This document shows, in pieces, positions 17,508 to 25,965 of a DNA stretch of 50,382 nucleotides (the stretch's first letter is position 1; each line of letters opens with the position of its first letter). The notes below the pieces were generated by a model that searched no databases, was not told the DNA's origin, and was given only the letters and a program-made list of their open reading frames with translations. The DNA is taken from assembly GCA_016839805.1 (NCBI GenBank), contig JAEOTO010000005.1, positions 1-50,382 of the forward strand, given 5' to 3'. The position numbers and the translations under genes were made by a program. The DNA comes from Candidatus Hermodarchaeota archaeon (lineage in GTDB: Archaea > Asgardarchaeota > Hermodarchaeia > Hermodarchaeales > Hermodarchaeaceae).

Positions 17508-19394
17508 CTAAGAGGGAGAACGACGGCGATACCAAAAGACGATGGCCACTACAACGACTATAACAACTACAACCCCTGCTCCACCAAGAATTATCAGAGG
17601 GTTAATCGGCGGAGGAGTAACCCCATTTATCGCTAATGGAATTGAGTACACATCACTCGTTGTGGTTTGATCTGAATAATCAGTAGCAGAAACTCTGAAA
17701 CGTATCGATGCGGCTTCCTGTCGCAATAGCACGTACATGTATCGACCATCACTAAATAGAGACATTCCATAAGACAAAAAGGGCCCATCGTTGAGAGAAA
17801 TTTCAATTCGAGTACTAACGATACCGCTAATAGGATTCGTCCAATTCGCATAGATATAATAAATTTCGCCAGGAACAAACGAGTCAGGATACTCTACCCC
17901 AACCAGCGTGGGTGGCTGGGCATTGCTGGGATAGAGGCGAAATGTTTTCCTCTCATCCACAGCCAAATCGACGAGGAAACGAACCAACCATGCATCAGTA
18001 CCATTGATTGTTTCAACAACAGGGGCACCAATGGCATGATAGACAGTTCCCCCGCTTAATGGTTTTACAAGAAAGTCCACAATTTGACCAATAAGGGGTT
18101 CATCCTGTTTATTCGTGAGGGTCCCAAAACCACCAACATCGACATCGTGGAAATTCCACGGGTACCGATCACCATACACTAAGTTATACGGCGTCGACCA
18201 ACATTCTGAAACCGTCCAATTCCACTTGACGGGAACATAGTTTTCAAACTCAATAACTCGAAATCCCCACTCATGATGCCCAGGATCATCGGGATCAGTC
18301 CAAACACCACCTCCGCAAGCAGTAGTTAAAATCCATAAAGTATCATTGACCCAGTCTACCCGATCGTTATGTAAATGCCCTGTCAAAACTACATCTACAT
18401 CGTAAGTATCGCAAATACGTATAAGTTCGATCGCTTCATCTTCGTCTAAATAGAAATTGTCACCTTCAACATAATAGAGGGGGTGATGGAAACCAAGGAT
18501 TTTCAGTTGAGCGGTACTCGCTGCCATATCACGTTCAATCCACCCGATTTGTGTGAAATTGAGAATCCCAGAGGCTCCGGAATTCGCTAACACTAAAAAG
18601 ACATCTGGACCAAAATTTGCTGTATAGTAATCCGGACCAAAAAACGAAGAATAAGTATTGTAGGTGTTCCCTCCCGTTTCATCTTTATCATGGTTGCCAG
18701 GACATACGAATGTTGGCACCCGGCTCTGCCTTAAGACCTGAATGAAACTATTTAACGTACTACTCATTCCATCTTCGGTTAAATCGCCAGTGATTACGAC
18801 GAGATCTGCATTTACCATTGCCGCTCGATACAATGCAGCCAAGAATACTTCAGCTTGCCGAGGCGAGGTAAGGACTAAATGGGTGTCTGTGATGTGGAAG
18901 AGTGTGAAATTCGCAGGATACGCGTAACGGACTTGAACAGCATTCCATTCGATAAGTTCTTGGTTGTTTACTCCATCAGTGAGGCCAATTTGTAAGTCAT
19001 AAAGATCGCGTTCAGCAGAAGTGGGAATTGTAACATTGATTTGCCATTCACTCGTAGTACTGTTCCACAAGGGCGTATCGTAGGTGAGGCTATATGAACG
19101 ATATTCACGATATAATGAAAAACTCCAACCCAAAGCGGTAATATTACTGGGTCCTTGAACATGTACCTCAAAAATCGAACCGTTCAGCATAATTGCCGGA
19201 TGGCTAATAAGAGGCCACTTAATCTTCGCAACTAATCCTTGAGGCTTGGCACTAATATTTACTGAGGTCCAATGATCTTGGGCAAGTTGTGCATTAAAAA
19301 CGGGTGTCTGACTCGGCAACATCAAGACTGAAAAAAGTAGTAGGAGAAAAACTAGGTATGTTTCAGTTTTACTTGAAGACAACCAAGACCTCAT
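17508..19394 (-). CDS. Surface-anchored metallophosphoesterase
   Basis: Calcineurin-like phosphoesterase exported to the cell surface, about 628 residues. After a signal peptide (YLVFLLLLFSVLML) there is an N-terminal beta domain, then the metal-binding blocks in order: ITDTHLVL, VVITGDLTEDG, CPGNHDKDE, LGFHHPLYY and VLTGHLHNDR. All metal ligands appear present. A C-terminal Ig-like region precedes a membrane anchor (VVVVIVVVVAIVFW) and the basic end YRRRSPS. The substrate is unknown. I chose the ATG at 19394 because the preceding eight residues look like leader. It is divergent from the gene at 19681, which has a very similar C-terminal anchor. Confidence 0.88.
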   Translation of the reverse strand: MRSWLSSSKTETYLVFLLLLFSVLMLPSQTPVFNAQLAQDHWTSVNISAKPQGLVAKIKWPLISHPAIMLNGSIFEVHVQGPSNITALGWSFSLYREYRSYSLTYDTPLWNSTTSEWQINVTIPTSAERDLYDLQIGLTDGVNNQELIEWNAVQVRYAYPANFTLFHITDTHLVLTSPRQAEVFLAALYRAAMVNADLVVITGDLTEDGMSSTLNSFIQVLRQSRVPTFVCPGNHDKDETGGNTYNTYSSFFGPDYYTANFGPDVFLVLANSGASGILNFTQIGWIERDMAASTAQLKILGFHHPLYYVEGDNFYLDEDEAIELIRICDTYDVDVVLTGHLHNDRVDWVNDTLWILTTACGGGVWTDPDDPGHHEWGFRVIEFENYVPVKWNWTVSECWSTPYNLVYGDRYPWNFHDVDVGGFGTLTNKQDEPLIGQIVDFLVKPLSGGTVYHAIGAPVVETINGTDAWLVRFLVDLAVDERKTFRLYPSNAQPPTLVGVEYPDSFVPGEIYYIYANWTNPISGIVSTRIEISLNDGPFLSYGMSLFSDGRYMYVLLRQEAASIRFRVSATDYSDQTTTSDVYSIPLAINGVTPPPINPLIILGGAGVVVVIVVVVAIVFWYRRRSPS

Positions 19395-19655
19395 GAAAAC
19401 ACAACCTGAAGAAACCAAATATCTTACCTCCTATTAATCCTTTATCAAATGTCAAGAAAATGAGAATTATAAGCTTCATATATCCATTAAAGAATTCGAG
19501 TCGCGTAGAAGAATAGATTATCGAGAAAAAAAATAGAACAATTATCCATAGATTCAGAAATTCACTGAAAAAACAGCTCTTGAAATTAGAAGCCTTTTCT
19601 AATAGGAGCAAGCCTTTAAAGGATAAACGTTGTAGAAACACCAAACCCATTTACG

Positions 19656-19665
19656 GGTGTACACC
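19656..19665. promoter_or_regulatory. 10-bp palindrome just upstream of the surface protein gene
   Basis: GGTGTACACC is a perfect palindrome 15 bases before the ATG at 19681. It could be an operator or a short RNA hairpin near the ribosome site (TAAGGG follows it). The rest of the 19395-19680 gap is AT-rich and shows nothing else I can name. Confidence 0.3.
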
Positions 19666-19680
19666 TAAGGGTTGAAAAAA

Positions 19681-20712
19681 ATGTCAAGAAATAAGACTAT
19701 TCTAATTTTCACACTCTTTCTACTAGTATCTACAGTAGCTGCAATGCCTAGACCTGCTGCTGCCCAAGACAGCAAAACCATTGTCATTACCTCAGCTTAC
19801 GGTATCGGAACAAAAGCCGTTGCAAACCTAACGACTTGGCTAGAAGGGCTTGGCCACACAGTAATCGACGCCAAAGGAGGTATTAATAGTTCTATCTTAG
19901 TTGGAGCGGATGCCCTCATATTTGGATCACCTTATGGTCCAATTACTGGGCTTGATGCACTAAACGCTACGAATGGACCAATTATCTTCACAGCGATTAA
20001 AAATTGGTGGGAAAGTGCTGGCGGCAAGTTCCTGTGGGTAGCTAGTGATAGTGATTACGAGGGCCGAAACTGGATCGCATTTAATGGCAGTAAAATCCTT
20101 GAGGATGCTGGTAGTGCAATGCGCTTTGAACCTTCAGATATCACTGAAACCAGGTGCGTATGGGATGATGGAGTCGCGCATTATCGAGTTAATGTGAATA
20201 CCACCGCACCTAATCCAGTATCCCAAAGTCTCATGACGGGTGTGAATTCCTCGCTCTTCCATGGACCAACCTGTCTCTATGGGATGTCAGGAGGATCACC
20301 AGTAAACCTTGCCACTACACCAATTCCAAATGTGTTCCCTATCGGACTATCAGACCCCACCAGCATTTATGAACCAGATGATCCCACTGTGCCTGGTTAC
20401 GCCCATACGGTAGGCGAGACTGGTCCCTTCGTCATGATCGCCGGTGAGATGTACCTTGGACCCGAAGACAACAGTAAAGTCGTTGCGTCAGGCTCAACCC
20501 CCTATGGAGGATACGAACCTATCTGGAAACTAAACTATCACGCTCTTACACTTAAGGGTGATGTGCTCGTAAAGAACACCATCCTCTGGGGTCTTACAGT
20601 TGAAGCACCGATCATTGGATTAGATCCACTGCTCATTCTGGGGATTGCAGCCGTAGTGATCATTGTCATCGTCGTCATTGTTGTCATCATCTTCCTCCGC
20701 CGAAGGAAGTAG
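19681..20712 (+). CDS. Secreted, C-terminally anchored protein with a glutamine-amidotransferase-like domain
   Basis: Surface protein of about 343 residues. A signal peptide (ILIFTLFLLVSTVAAMPRPAAA) leads to a domain resembling the type 1 glutamine-amidotransferase/GldG-type fold: TIVITSAYGIGTKAVANLTTWLEGLGHTV, VGADALIFGSPYG and KFLWVASDSDYEG. There is no obvious nucleophilic Cys. A helix (LLILGIAAVVIIVIVVIV) and basic tail RRRK anchor it. The ATG at 19681 is preferred to the in-frame TTG at 19672. Function is unknown; it may bind or sense a ligand at the surface together with the divergent phosphoesterase. Confidence 0.75.
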   Translation: MSRNKTILIFTLFLLVSTVAAMPRPAAAQDSKTIVITSAYGIGTKAVANLTTWLEGLGHTVIDAKGGINSSILVGADALIFGSPYGPITGLDALNATNGPIIFTAIKNWWESAGGKFLWVASDSDYEGRNWIAFNGSKILEDAGSAMRFEPSDITETRCVWDDGVAHYRVNVNTTAPNPVSQSLMTGVNSSLFHGPTCLYGMSGGSPVNLATTPIPNVFPIGLSDPTSIYEPDDPTVPGYAHTVGETGPFVMIAGEMYLGPEDNSKVVASGSTPYGGYEPIWKLNYHALTLKGDVLVKNTILWGLTVEAPIIGLDPLLILGIAAVVIIVIVVIVVIIFLRRRK

Positions 20713-20743
20713 ATGTAATCTACTTCCCCTCTCCTCTTTTTTT
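20705..20743 (+). terminator. Stem-loop and T-tract terminator of the 19681 gene
   Basis: A perfect 10-bp stem (GGAAGTAGAT, loop GTA, ATCTACTTCC) overlaps the stop codon and is followed by a pyrimidine run ending in seven T at 20737-20743. This is an intrinsic-terminator shape. Confidence 0.7.
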
Positions 20744-20817
20744 GGCTTGAATAATCTGTTTTTAAAAGAAGCCTATACGGATTGACAAGTATTTCTTGTC
20801 AAATAATTATCAGATTT

Positions 20818-21951
20818 TTAGTTTTGTCTGCTATACACGCGTAGTAAAAGTATTCCAGCCAGTATTAGAGGTATGTAGCCAATCCCTGCTAGCCAAAGAA
20901 TGCCCGATAGGAGAAAGAGGATATTGAGTGTGAGAAACCAGAGATCACCTTTTTCTTTTGAGGCCCGGAACACTTGCAGAAATCCAATAGAAGCTAGCAG
21001 AGCACCAATGCAGAGAGGGAGGGCACTCCATACCCAGAAAGCGGGTGCTGTTGTATAAAGCCATAAACCCCAAGTAGGGTCAAGAGTCACAGTAATATTA
21101 CTCATAAGCCAGGTAAAATCAGCGAGACTCAAGACAAACAAACCAAATGAACTAACAACCAAAGCATAACCAAACCAATTATTTGTGAAGCGAATCTCAA
21201 AGCTGTGAAATACAATCGCTGTACCCAACACCGCTAGCCAAGCACAAAGTAAACTAATTACATTTAGCACAGCAGCTGCTACCACAGGTAGTAGGAAAAG
21301 CTGATTTACCCACCAACGAAGTGTCAGGATTGCGTAAATTGTGAGTAGTAGCGTTCCAAGTTGTCCGAGTTGATATTGCCTTTTTTGGTGGAAGAGACGA
21401 GTAGGAGAAGGAAAACCAAAGATACGATGGGGAGATACGAAAATGATAGCGCTGAGAATGCTCCCTAAGGTGAGTAATACAAATCCAAAGTAGGTGACCC
21501 AGCCAAAAGCATTCAGAAGAAAGATTAGACCTGCAAAAAGACTGTATCTTTGTCGATGACCAATTTTCTTTCGAGTGAAAAAGAAGGTTAATCCCCAAAG
21601 GAGAAAAGTCACCATGAGAGCAACAATCGCCCAACTATAAATAAAGGTACCAAAAAAGTAGCCCGCCGCAATAACAAGATGAGCACTGCACTGGAGACCC
21701 CATGAGATCAATCCCACCAAAGCGGATAACCAGCCTAGGGGTTGACCAAGTTCTCGTTGGAATGCAAGAAAGCCAAAGCTAAATAAGATCCCGCCAAGTC
21801 CTCCTAATAGGCCTAGAAAACCCATTAAAATCGTTGCACTAATAGGTTCTATGGATGCACCTGAGAAGTGATAGGCTATGAAGTATACAAATCCATATAC
21901 TGAGAGAATAACACTACCAAGAAAACCATAATCTGCTAACCGAGTCTCCAT
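20818..21951 (-). CDS. Polytopic membrane protein of unknown function
   Basis: Protein of 377 residues with about ten hydrophobic helices spread over its whole length and short polar loops (for example FFTRKKIGHRQRYSLF and SPTRLFHQKRQYQLG). GGTGAG lies six bases before the ATG, supporting the start. I recognise no family. It has more than seven helices and no retinal-lysine helix, so it is not a rhodopsin. It converges on the terminator at 20705-20743. Confidence 0.75.
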   Translation of the reverse strand: METRLADYGFLGSVILSVYGFVYFIAYHFSGASIEPISATILMGFLGLLGGLGGILFSFGFLAFQRELGQPLGWLSALVGLISWGLQCSAHLVIAAGYFFGTFIYSWAIVALMVTFLLWGLTFFFTRKKIGHRQRYSLFAGLIFLLNAFGWVTYFGFVLLTLGSILSAIIFVSPHRIFGFPSPTRLFHQKRQYQLGQLGTLLLTIYAILTLRWWVNQLFLLPVVAAAVLNVISLLCAWLAVLGTAIVFHSFEIRFTNNWFGYALVVSSFGLFVLSLADFTWLMSNITVTLDPTWGLWLYTTAPAFWVWSALPLCIGALLASIGFLQVFRASKEKGDLWFLTLNILFLLSGILWLAGIGYIPLILAGILLLRVYSRQN

Positions 21952-22084
21952 GACATCTCACCAATTAGTCACATTGTCTTATTGTCTTCCTTAAGACCTT
22001 TTCTTTACAAAAAGGCATCACCTTCTCTTAAAAACGTTGAATATTGTAATAATACATCGCTGCAATACAGCGGTAAAAAAGCAA

Positions 22085-22476
22085 GCTAATACAAAAAAGC
22101 TTGTAGTAGAAACTCCATGGTTTCGTGAGATTCAGGGTCGAACCACGATAGACGATATATCTATGAAAAAAATGATGAAGTGTATGTTGCAATTCGTCTA
22201 GAGGATTTCTAGGTGTGGAACCCCTCTGACCCATATAATACAATTTCTAGTACAATTGAGAGTGTTGTGTTCACTGGAAAATACTATCCTGTCTACGCCA
22301 ATGTGGATGGAACGCAGCCTGTGAACGCAGAACTGGATCTAGATACTGAAATAAAAATCGGAGATAAACGAGAATTACATGTGTGTTATAAGGACGCAAT
22401 AATTCTCAAAGCCGAAGGAGACCCATTCGCTGATCGCATCAAAGAACTTCTTGAAGGTAAAGCTGCCGCCGATTAA
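22085..22476 (+). pseudogene. Decayed C-terminal remnant of a MalK/FbpC-type ABC ATPase
   Basis: The readable segment 22213-22476 (VVFTGKYYPVYANVDGTQPV to GKAAAD) aligns with the TOBE domain and C-terminus of the ATPase at 12423-13553 (VVFTGRYNQVYADVGGTQRV to GGAAAD). Homology continues upstream but is broken: DEVYVAIRLEDF (22174-22209) is in the same frame and is cut by TAG at 22210, where the intact gene has Lys. KKLVVETPWF (22094-22123) lies in another frame, joined through a seven-A run at 22166-22172. No Walker motifs remain. It is a dead duplicate or remnant of a second transporter. Confidence 0.85.
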
Positions 22477-22539
22477 CATCTGCTATGTACTTAACCTTGA
22501 ATAGTCATAGCAGGTTAACAAAGACTAGAAACCACCCTA

Positions 22540-23235
22540 TCAATCCTCGAGTTCAGTGAGAACTGATCCATAATTTGTCGTTAGATCAACACGGAACCAG
22601 GTTCCTGCAACTACATTTTCTAGTTCGTAGAGTCTATCCAGAGGATCGTCATCGGTACGCCCAAAGGTGATTTTTCCATCGCCTGCTAGCCCCTCATGAA
22701 TAACAAAATCTAGTTTCGCACGAGTGATATGTTTTACATCTGTGCCTTTTCCATCAACACCAGGTATTACTTTAAGATTAATAGTATCACCTGTATCAAT
22801 CCATTCACCAGGCCCCTCAAGTTTGATATTGAATTTCATGATAGGAACTTTGTGTCGGATGACTTGGGCTTTGATTTGATCCTCTTTTCGAGAATATCTA
22901 AATTTAGCAGGTTTTGAGGGAAATCCCCAAATTTCACGATGGGCTACCAAGGAAGGAATATTATCTGTATACATCGAAGTACAGAAAACCCCATAGTGCT
23001 CGCCATATGTGCATTGGAAGACAATCGCGGCCTCCCAAAGGTCACCATAAACAGAGTTACGGAACCGAGCAAGATAAGCACCTCCTAGTAAGCCGGGGGC
23101 CAGAGGTTTTGGAAGGTGGCGTTCATAACATGCCTTAGTCGGTGTAAAGATTACCTGGATCATCTCGGAATCAGTGAATTTCAAAGGAGCTTTAAACCAA
23201 GGAGTGTGAATCGGCATTGTAGGTTGCTTTGTCAT
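22540..23235 (-). CDS. Acetoacetate-decarboxylase-like protein, catalytic Lys position is Ser
   Basis: Protein of 231 residues of the acetoacetate decarboxylase superfamily. It has the family N-terminal pattern (MIQVIFTPTKACYERHLPKPLAPG), an EHYGVFCTSMYTDN block and HREIWGFPSKPAKF, which aligns with the active-site GYPKKL of the true decarboxylase. The first Lys of the pair, which forms the Schiff base, is Ser107 here and only the second, Lys108, remains. Some superfamily members catalyse aldol or hydratase reactions instead, so the reaction is open. GGAGGT lies nine bases before the ATG. It converges on the ABC remnant. Confidence 0.8.
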   Translation of the reverse strand: MTKQPTMPIHTPWFKAPLKFTDSEMIQVIFTPTKACYERHLPKPLAPGLLGGAYLARFRNSVYGDLWEAAIVFQCTYGEHYGVFCTSMYTDNIPSLVAHREIWGFPSKPAKFRYSRKEDQIKAQVIRHKVPIMKFNIKLEGPGEWIDTGDTINLKVIPGVDGKGTDVKHITRAKLDFVIHEGLAGDGKITFGRTDDDPLDRLYELENVVAGTWFRVDLTTNYGSVLTELED

Positions 23236-23390
23236 TAATCAAATACCTCCATGAAAGTAGCGAAGTCTAATATGATTTGTCATCCTGTAACTGTTAATTC
23301 TTTAAATTTCTATGGGACATTGTTAAACTATTGAAGCAGGTTCATGATGAAGTTTTTTAAACTAAATGAAAAACAATAGTCCTGATTATA

Positions 23391-23597
23391 ATGCGAGTCA
23401 TTGACATCCTGGTTCCTTTAATTTTGGTAATACTTGGTTTGGTTATCCTTTGGATCCTTGTACTATTTTATCCAGAGCTGTTTCCCTTTGCCATTGGATT
23501 TGCGGTTCTGCTTTTAATTTTCATTATCGCGTCCTTCTTTTCAGGACGATATACACACAAGGATAGTTCTGACAGAGCTTATTTCCTGAAACGATAA
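23391..23597 (+). CDS. Small two-helix membrane protein
   Basis: Protein of 68 residues with two hydrophobic helices (ILVPLILVILGLVILWILVLF and FPFAIGFAVLLLIFIIASFF) and a polar C-terminus (GRYTHKDSSDRAYFLKR). It has an ATG start and a normal charge layout, with the basic end probably inside. I do not recognise a family. It converges on the next gene with a 9-base gap. It could be a chance frame in AT-rich DNA, but the polar tail argues for a real gene. Confidence 0.5.
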   Translation: MRVIDILVPLILVILGLVILWILVLFYPELFPFAIGFAVLLLIFIIASFFSGRYTHKDSSDRAYFLKR

Positions 23598-23606
23598 ATA
23601 CATGAT

Positions 23607-24011
23607 TTAAGGTCCAGGAAAGAAAATCATAAACAGGAAATTAATTCCAAAATCAATAATGAAAACTAGAATAAAAGCAATTACTACGATTGTGAACCCT
23701 CGAACAAAAAATGTATCAAAGAAATGCTGAACTAAAACCATCCAAACTATGAACATAGCGAGTAACGACACAGCATTCCACGCAAAAATTACAATATCAT
23801 TGAGACCGGGAACTAAAACTAAGCTAATACCAAAATCGATAACGAACTTTAATAACAAGCCAAATAAGGCTACCAACAGGGCATCCGTAAATTTCGCGTT
23901 CACTCCAGACAAAAGTCGACCTGCCAGAAAGAATGCAATTGTCGCTACAATCAATCCGATGACAAAAGTGATAATCACAGAAATCTGGTCAGGTGTGAGA
24001 AATAGCATCAT
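23607..24011 (-). CDS. Four-helix membrane protein of unknown function
   Basis: Protein of 134 residues with four hydrophobic segments (VIITFVIGLIVATIAFFLA, ALLVALFGLLLKFVIDFGISLV, VIFAWNAVSLLAMFIVWMVLV, FTIVVIAFILVFIIDFGINFLF). The motif FVIDFGI/FIIDFGI occurs twice, in helices 2 and 4, which suggests an internal duplication of a two-helix unit. No family is recognised. Confidence 0.65.
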   Translation of the reverse strand: MMLFLTPDQISVIITFVIGLIVATIAFFLAGRLLSGVNAKFTDALLVALFGLLLKFVIDFGISLVLVPGLNDIVIFAWNAVSLLAMFIVWMVLVQHFFDTFFVRGFTIVVIAFILVFIIDFGINFLFMIFFPGP

Positions 24012-24188
24012 CCAAACAGCTCCGAACCTGTTAGCGGTACATTACGAACTCGCATACCTAAATAACTTCGCCCTAATTCTTATGTCCGAATACAGTGTCT
24101 CGAGAAGCTAAGCTATATATCAGAGAACCGAACAACACTAACGCCATACCTACTCTCCCAATATATTTTCATCACGGAGGACCCCTTA

Positions 24189-24602
24189 ATGAGTAAACGC
24201 TCAAAAATCTCCGAAAAAATGGAAGAATTCTCCATCGCTCAAGTCACTGGTACTGTTCTCATCTGGTACATTCTCGCAATCGTTGGTTCACGACTCCTAA
24301 CTATGATCATTGCCCCAGGTATTAGCATTGAGACTGGAATTTATCATTATCATCACATCCTCTGGGGTCTCATACTTATGACTATGGGCGGTTTTATAGG
24401 CCTCTATTGGGAGAGTCGACGGGCGAAAGTATTTGGAGCATTTTTCCTTGGATTAGGCCTAGGCTTAGCTGTCGATGAAGTAGGGTTAATCCTTGTCACT
24501 TCCGATGCTGGTTACTGGGATCCGATTAGTTACCCAATCATGATCATCGTAGCGCAATTACTGTTCATTGCCTTCATGGCTGCCCGACAACAAGGGCGTT
24601 AG
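24189..24602 (+). CDS. Small integral membrane protein with a YHYHH motif
   Basis: Protein of 137 residues with a short charged N-terminus (MSKRSKISEKMEEF) and about four helices. The block GIYHYHHILWGLILMTMGGFIGLYWESRR and later GLGLGLAVDEVGLIL put His, Glu and Asp residues at helix ends, which may bind metal or a lipid head group. I recall similar uncharacterised membrane proteins in archaea and bacteria but cannot name a function. A strong GGAGG lies nine bases before the ATG. Confidence 0.7.
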   Translation: MSKRSKISEKMEEFSIAQVTGTVLIWYILAIVGSRLLTMIIAPGISIETGIYHYHHILWGLILMTMGGFIGLYWESRRAKVFGAFFLGLGLGLAVDEVGLILVTSDAGYWDPISYPIMIIVAQLLFIAFMAARQQGR

Positions 24603-24671
24603 TTATGGATGAACTGGCAAAAGTCATTCTCGAAGTTCATAATACGGGATACATGAAGAATGAGAAAAGGG

Positions 24672-25831
24672 TTAACGTTCTTCCTGAAGGCTTTCCAGGC
24701 TTTCTAACACCACATCACGTTGGCCTTGGCGAATCAAACTTCGGAGAAAAGTCCCAAGGACACCTACTTCACTAACCCCTAAACGATTCATTGCATGAAC
24801 CGAGCGGTTCTCGAAATCTTCATCCTGAATTGAGTGTGGGTCAATACCAATGAATTCCACTAGAGTTGATTCGGTTTTATGTTCCACGACAACATCTGCA
24901 GTTTCTGGTGGTAGCTCAGCATCGGGAGGTTGAGGTTCAGGAGTAACAGGTTCTGCTGGCGCTTGAGGTTCAATGGGAGTCTCTTCGATTTCTTGAGGTA
25001 TAGGTGGTTCAATCGGTTTAATGGGTTCTGGTTCAGAACTTTCTACTGTTGGTGTAGAGGGGTCTTCGAGTGGAATAGGTTCATCTTCCACTTCCTCTAT
25101 AGGAGGGAGAGGTATCGGTTCAGGAATAGGTGCCTCTTCTTCAGAAACCCTTTCTTCTGGTGGCATACTCGACGGTTCAGGAACTGCAGGCTCTTCAACA
25201 GGAGTTACTGGAGTCTCCGAAACCGCAGGAACAGCTTCCTCTTCAGCCTTACCCCATTCCGGCCATTTTGACTGAATAATCGTTTTCGCAACCTGAATAA
25301 AGGCATCACCTACGTTCTCATCCATCTTCGCACTTGTTTCGATATACTCCACATCAATCTGTGTAGCGAAAGCCTCTCCTTCCTCTCGTGATACAACACG
25401 TTGATCCTCTAAATCAGTCTTGTTAGCAATCAGAATCCCCGGAATATTCCCAGCATTCTTACTCGACTCCTCCAACCATCCGGCTAAATGATCAAAAGAG
25501 GCTCGATCTGTAACACTATAAACGTAAATCACACCTGTGGATCCCTGATAAAACAGGGGACGCACACCGCCAAAGTGTGGCTGTCCCGCCAAATCCCAAA
25601 TCTGCAGCTTTACCATAACATTACCCAAATCAACCGTCTTCACCGCAAATGACGTGCCAATCGTCATTTTTTGCGCAGATGGCGCTACGTGAGCGGCATC
25701 TAGTACGTGTCGGTGAAGGTGCCTTGGGTGTAGCGGACGATTAGGCTGGTTTTGCCGACGGCGCCGTCGCCAGCAACTGGGACTTTGAAGATGTATGTTG
25801 GTTTGGTTGTTGGAGGTCTTCCTTCCATCAT
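24672..25831 (-). CDS. Rab/Ras-like small GTPase with Pro/Glu-rich tail; frame broken by a 32-nt insertion
   Basis: Eukaryote-like small GTPase. The real start is the ATG at 25831 with AAGGAG six bases before it. That frame encodes the P-loop GDGAVGKTS and continues to FTDTY before a TAG at 25700-25702. The other G motifs are in a second frame: KMTIGTSF (switch I), WDLAGQP (switch II with the catalytic Gln), NKTD and ETSAK. Removing 32 bases (25671-25702) rejoins the frames and leaves 17 residues between GKT and TIG, as in Rab8. A long Pro/Glu-rich linker and a conserved-looking end (HAMNRLGVSEVGVLGTFLRSLI) follow the G domain; no prenylation Cys is present. Whether the product is made whole is unknown. 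Confidence 0.85.
25671..25702 (-). repeat. 32-nt insertion with imperfect hairpin inside the GTPase gene
   Basis: On the coding strand the insertion begins with the stop TAG and contains a 25-base hairpin at 25677-25701: AGATG, C/C mismatch, CGCT, loop CACGT, AGCG, CATCT. The stem has nine pairs. The insertion sits exactly at switch I and shifts the frame by two bases. I tested for a bulge-helix-bulge splice structure by eye and did not find a convincing one. Confidence 0.6.
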
Positions 25832-25965
25832 AATATGCTCCTTGGTTGGTCAATAGTGTCTTGGGTATTTATTTTCTGTGTTGACTTTTAACTGGATTGG
25901 TGGGTGTTGCGTTTTACTTCGTAGATTAGTACAGCTGTCATGAATTTTCAAAGGTCAAAGACGAT

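Noticed and set aside
20818..21951. Microbial rhodopsin, expected near carotenoid genes in related archaea
   Set aside because: The protein has more than seven helices and no recognisable retinal-binding lysine helix; no other frame in the window fits a rhodopsin either.
24605..24775. A 56-codon reading frame starting just after the membrane protein gene
   Set aside because: More than half of it runs antisense through the conserved 3' end of the GTPase gene, and it shows no family or membrane pattern.
25671..25702. Archaeal bulge-helix-bulge intron as the explanation for the GTPase insertion
   Set aside because: I could not pair the exon ends and intron ends into a 4-bp helix flanked by 3-base bulges. 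It stays possible but is not supported by what I see.
25700..25853. An upstream N-terminus for the GTPase in the downstream frame (starting at 25853)
   Set aside because: That reading gives a low-complexity Arg/His-rich sequence, while the other frame has the ribosome site and the P-loop motif.
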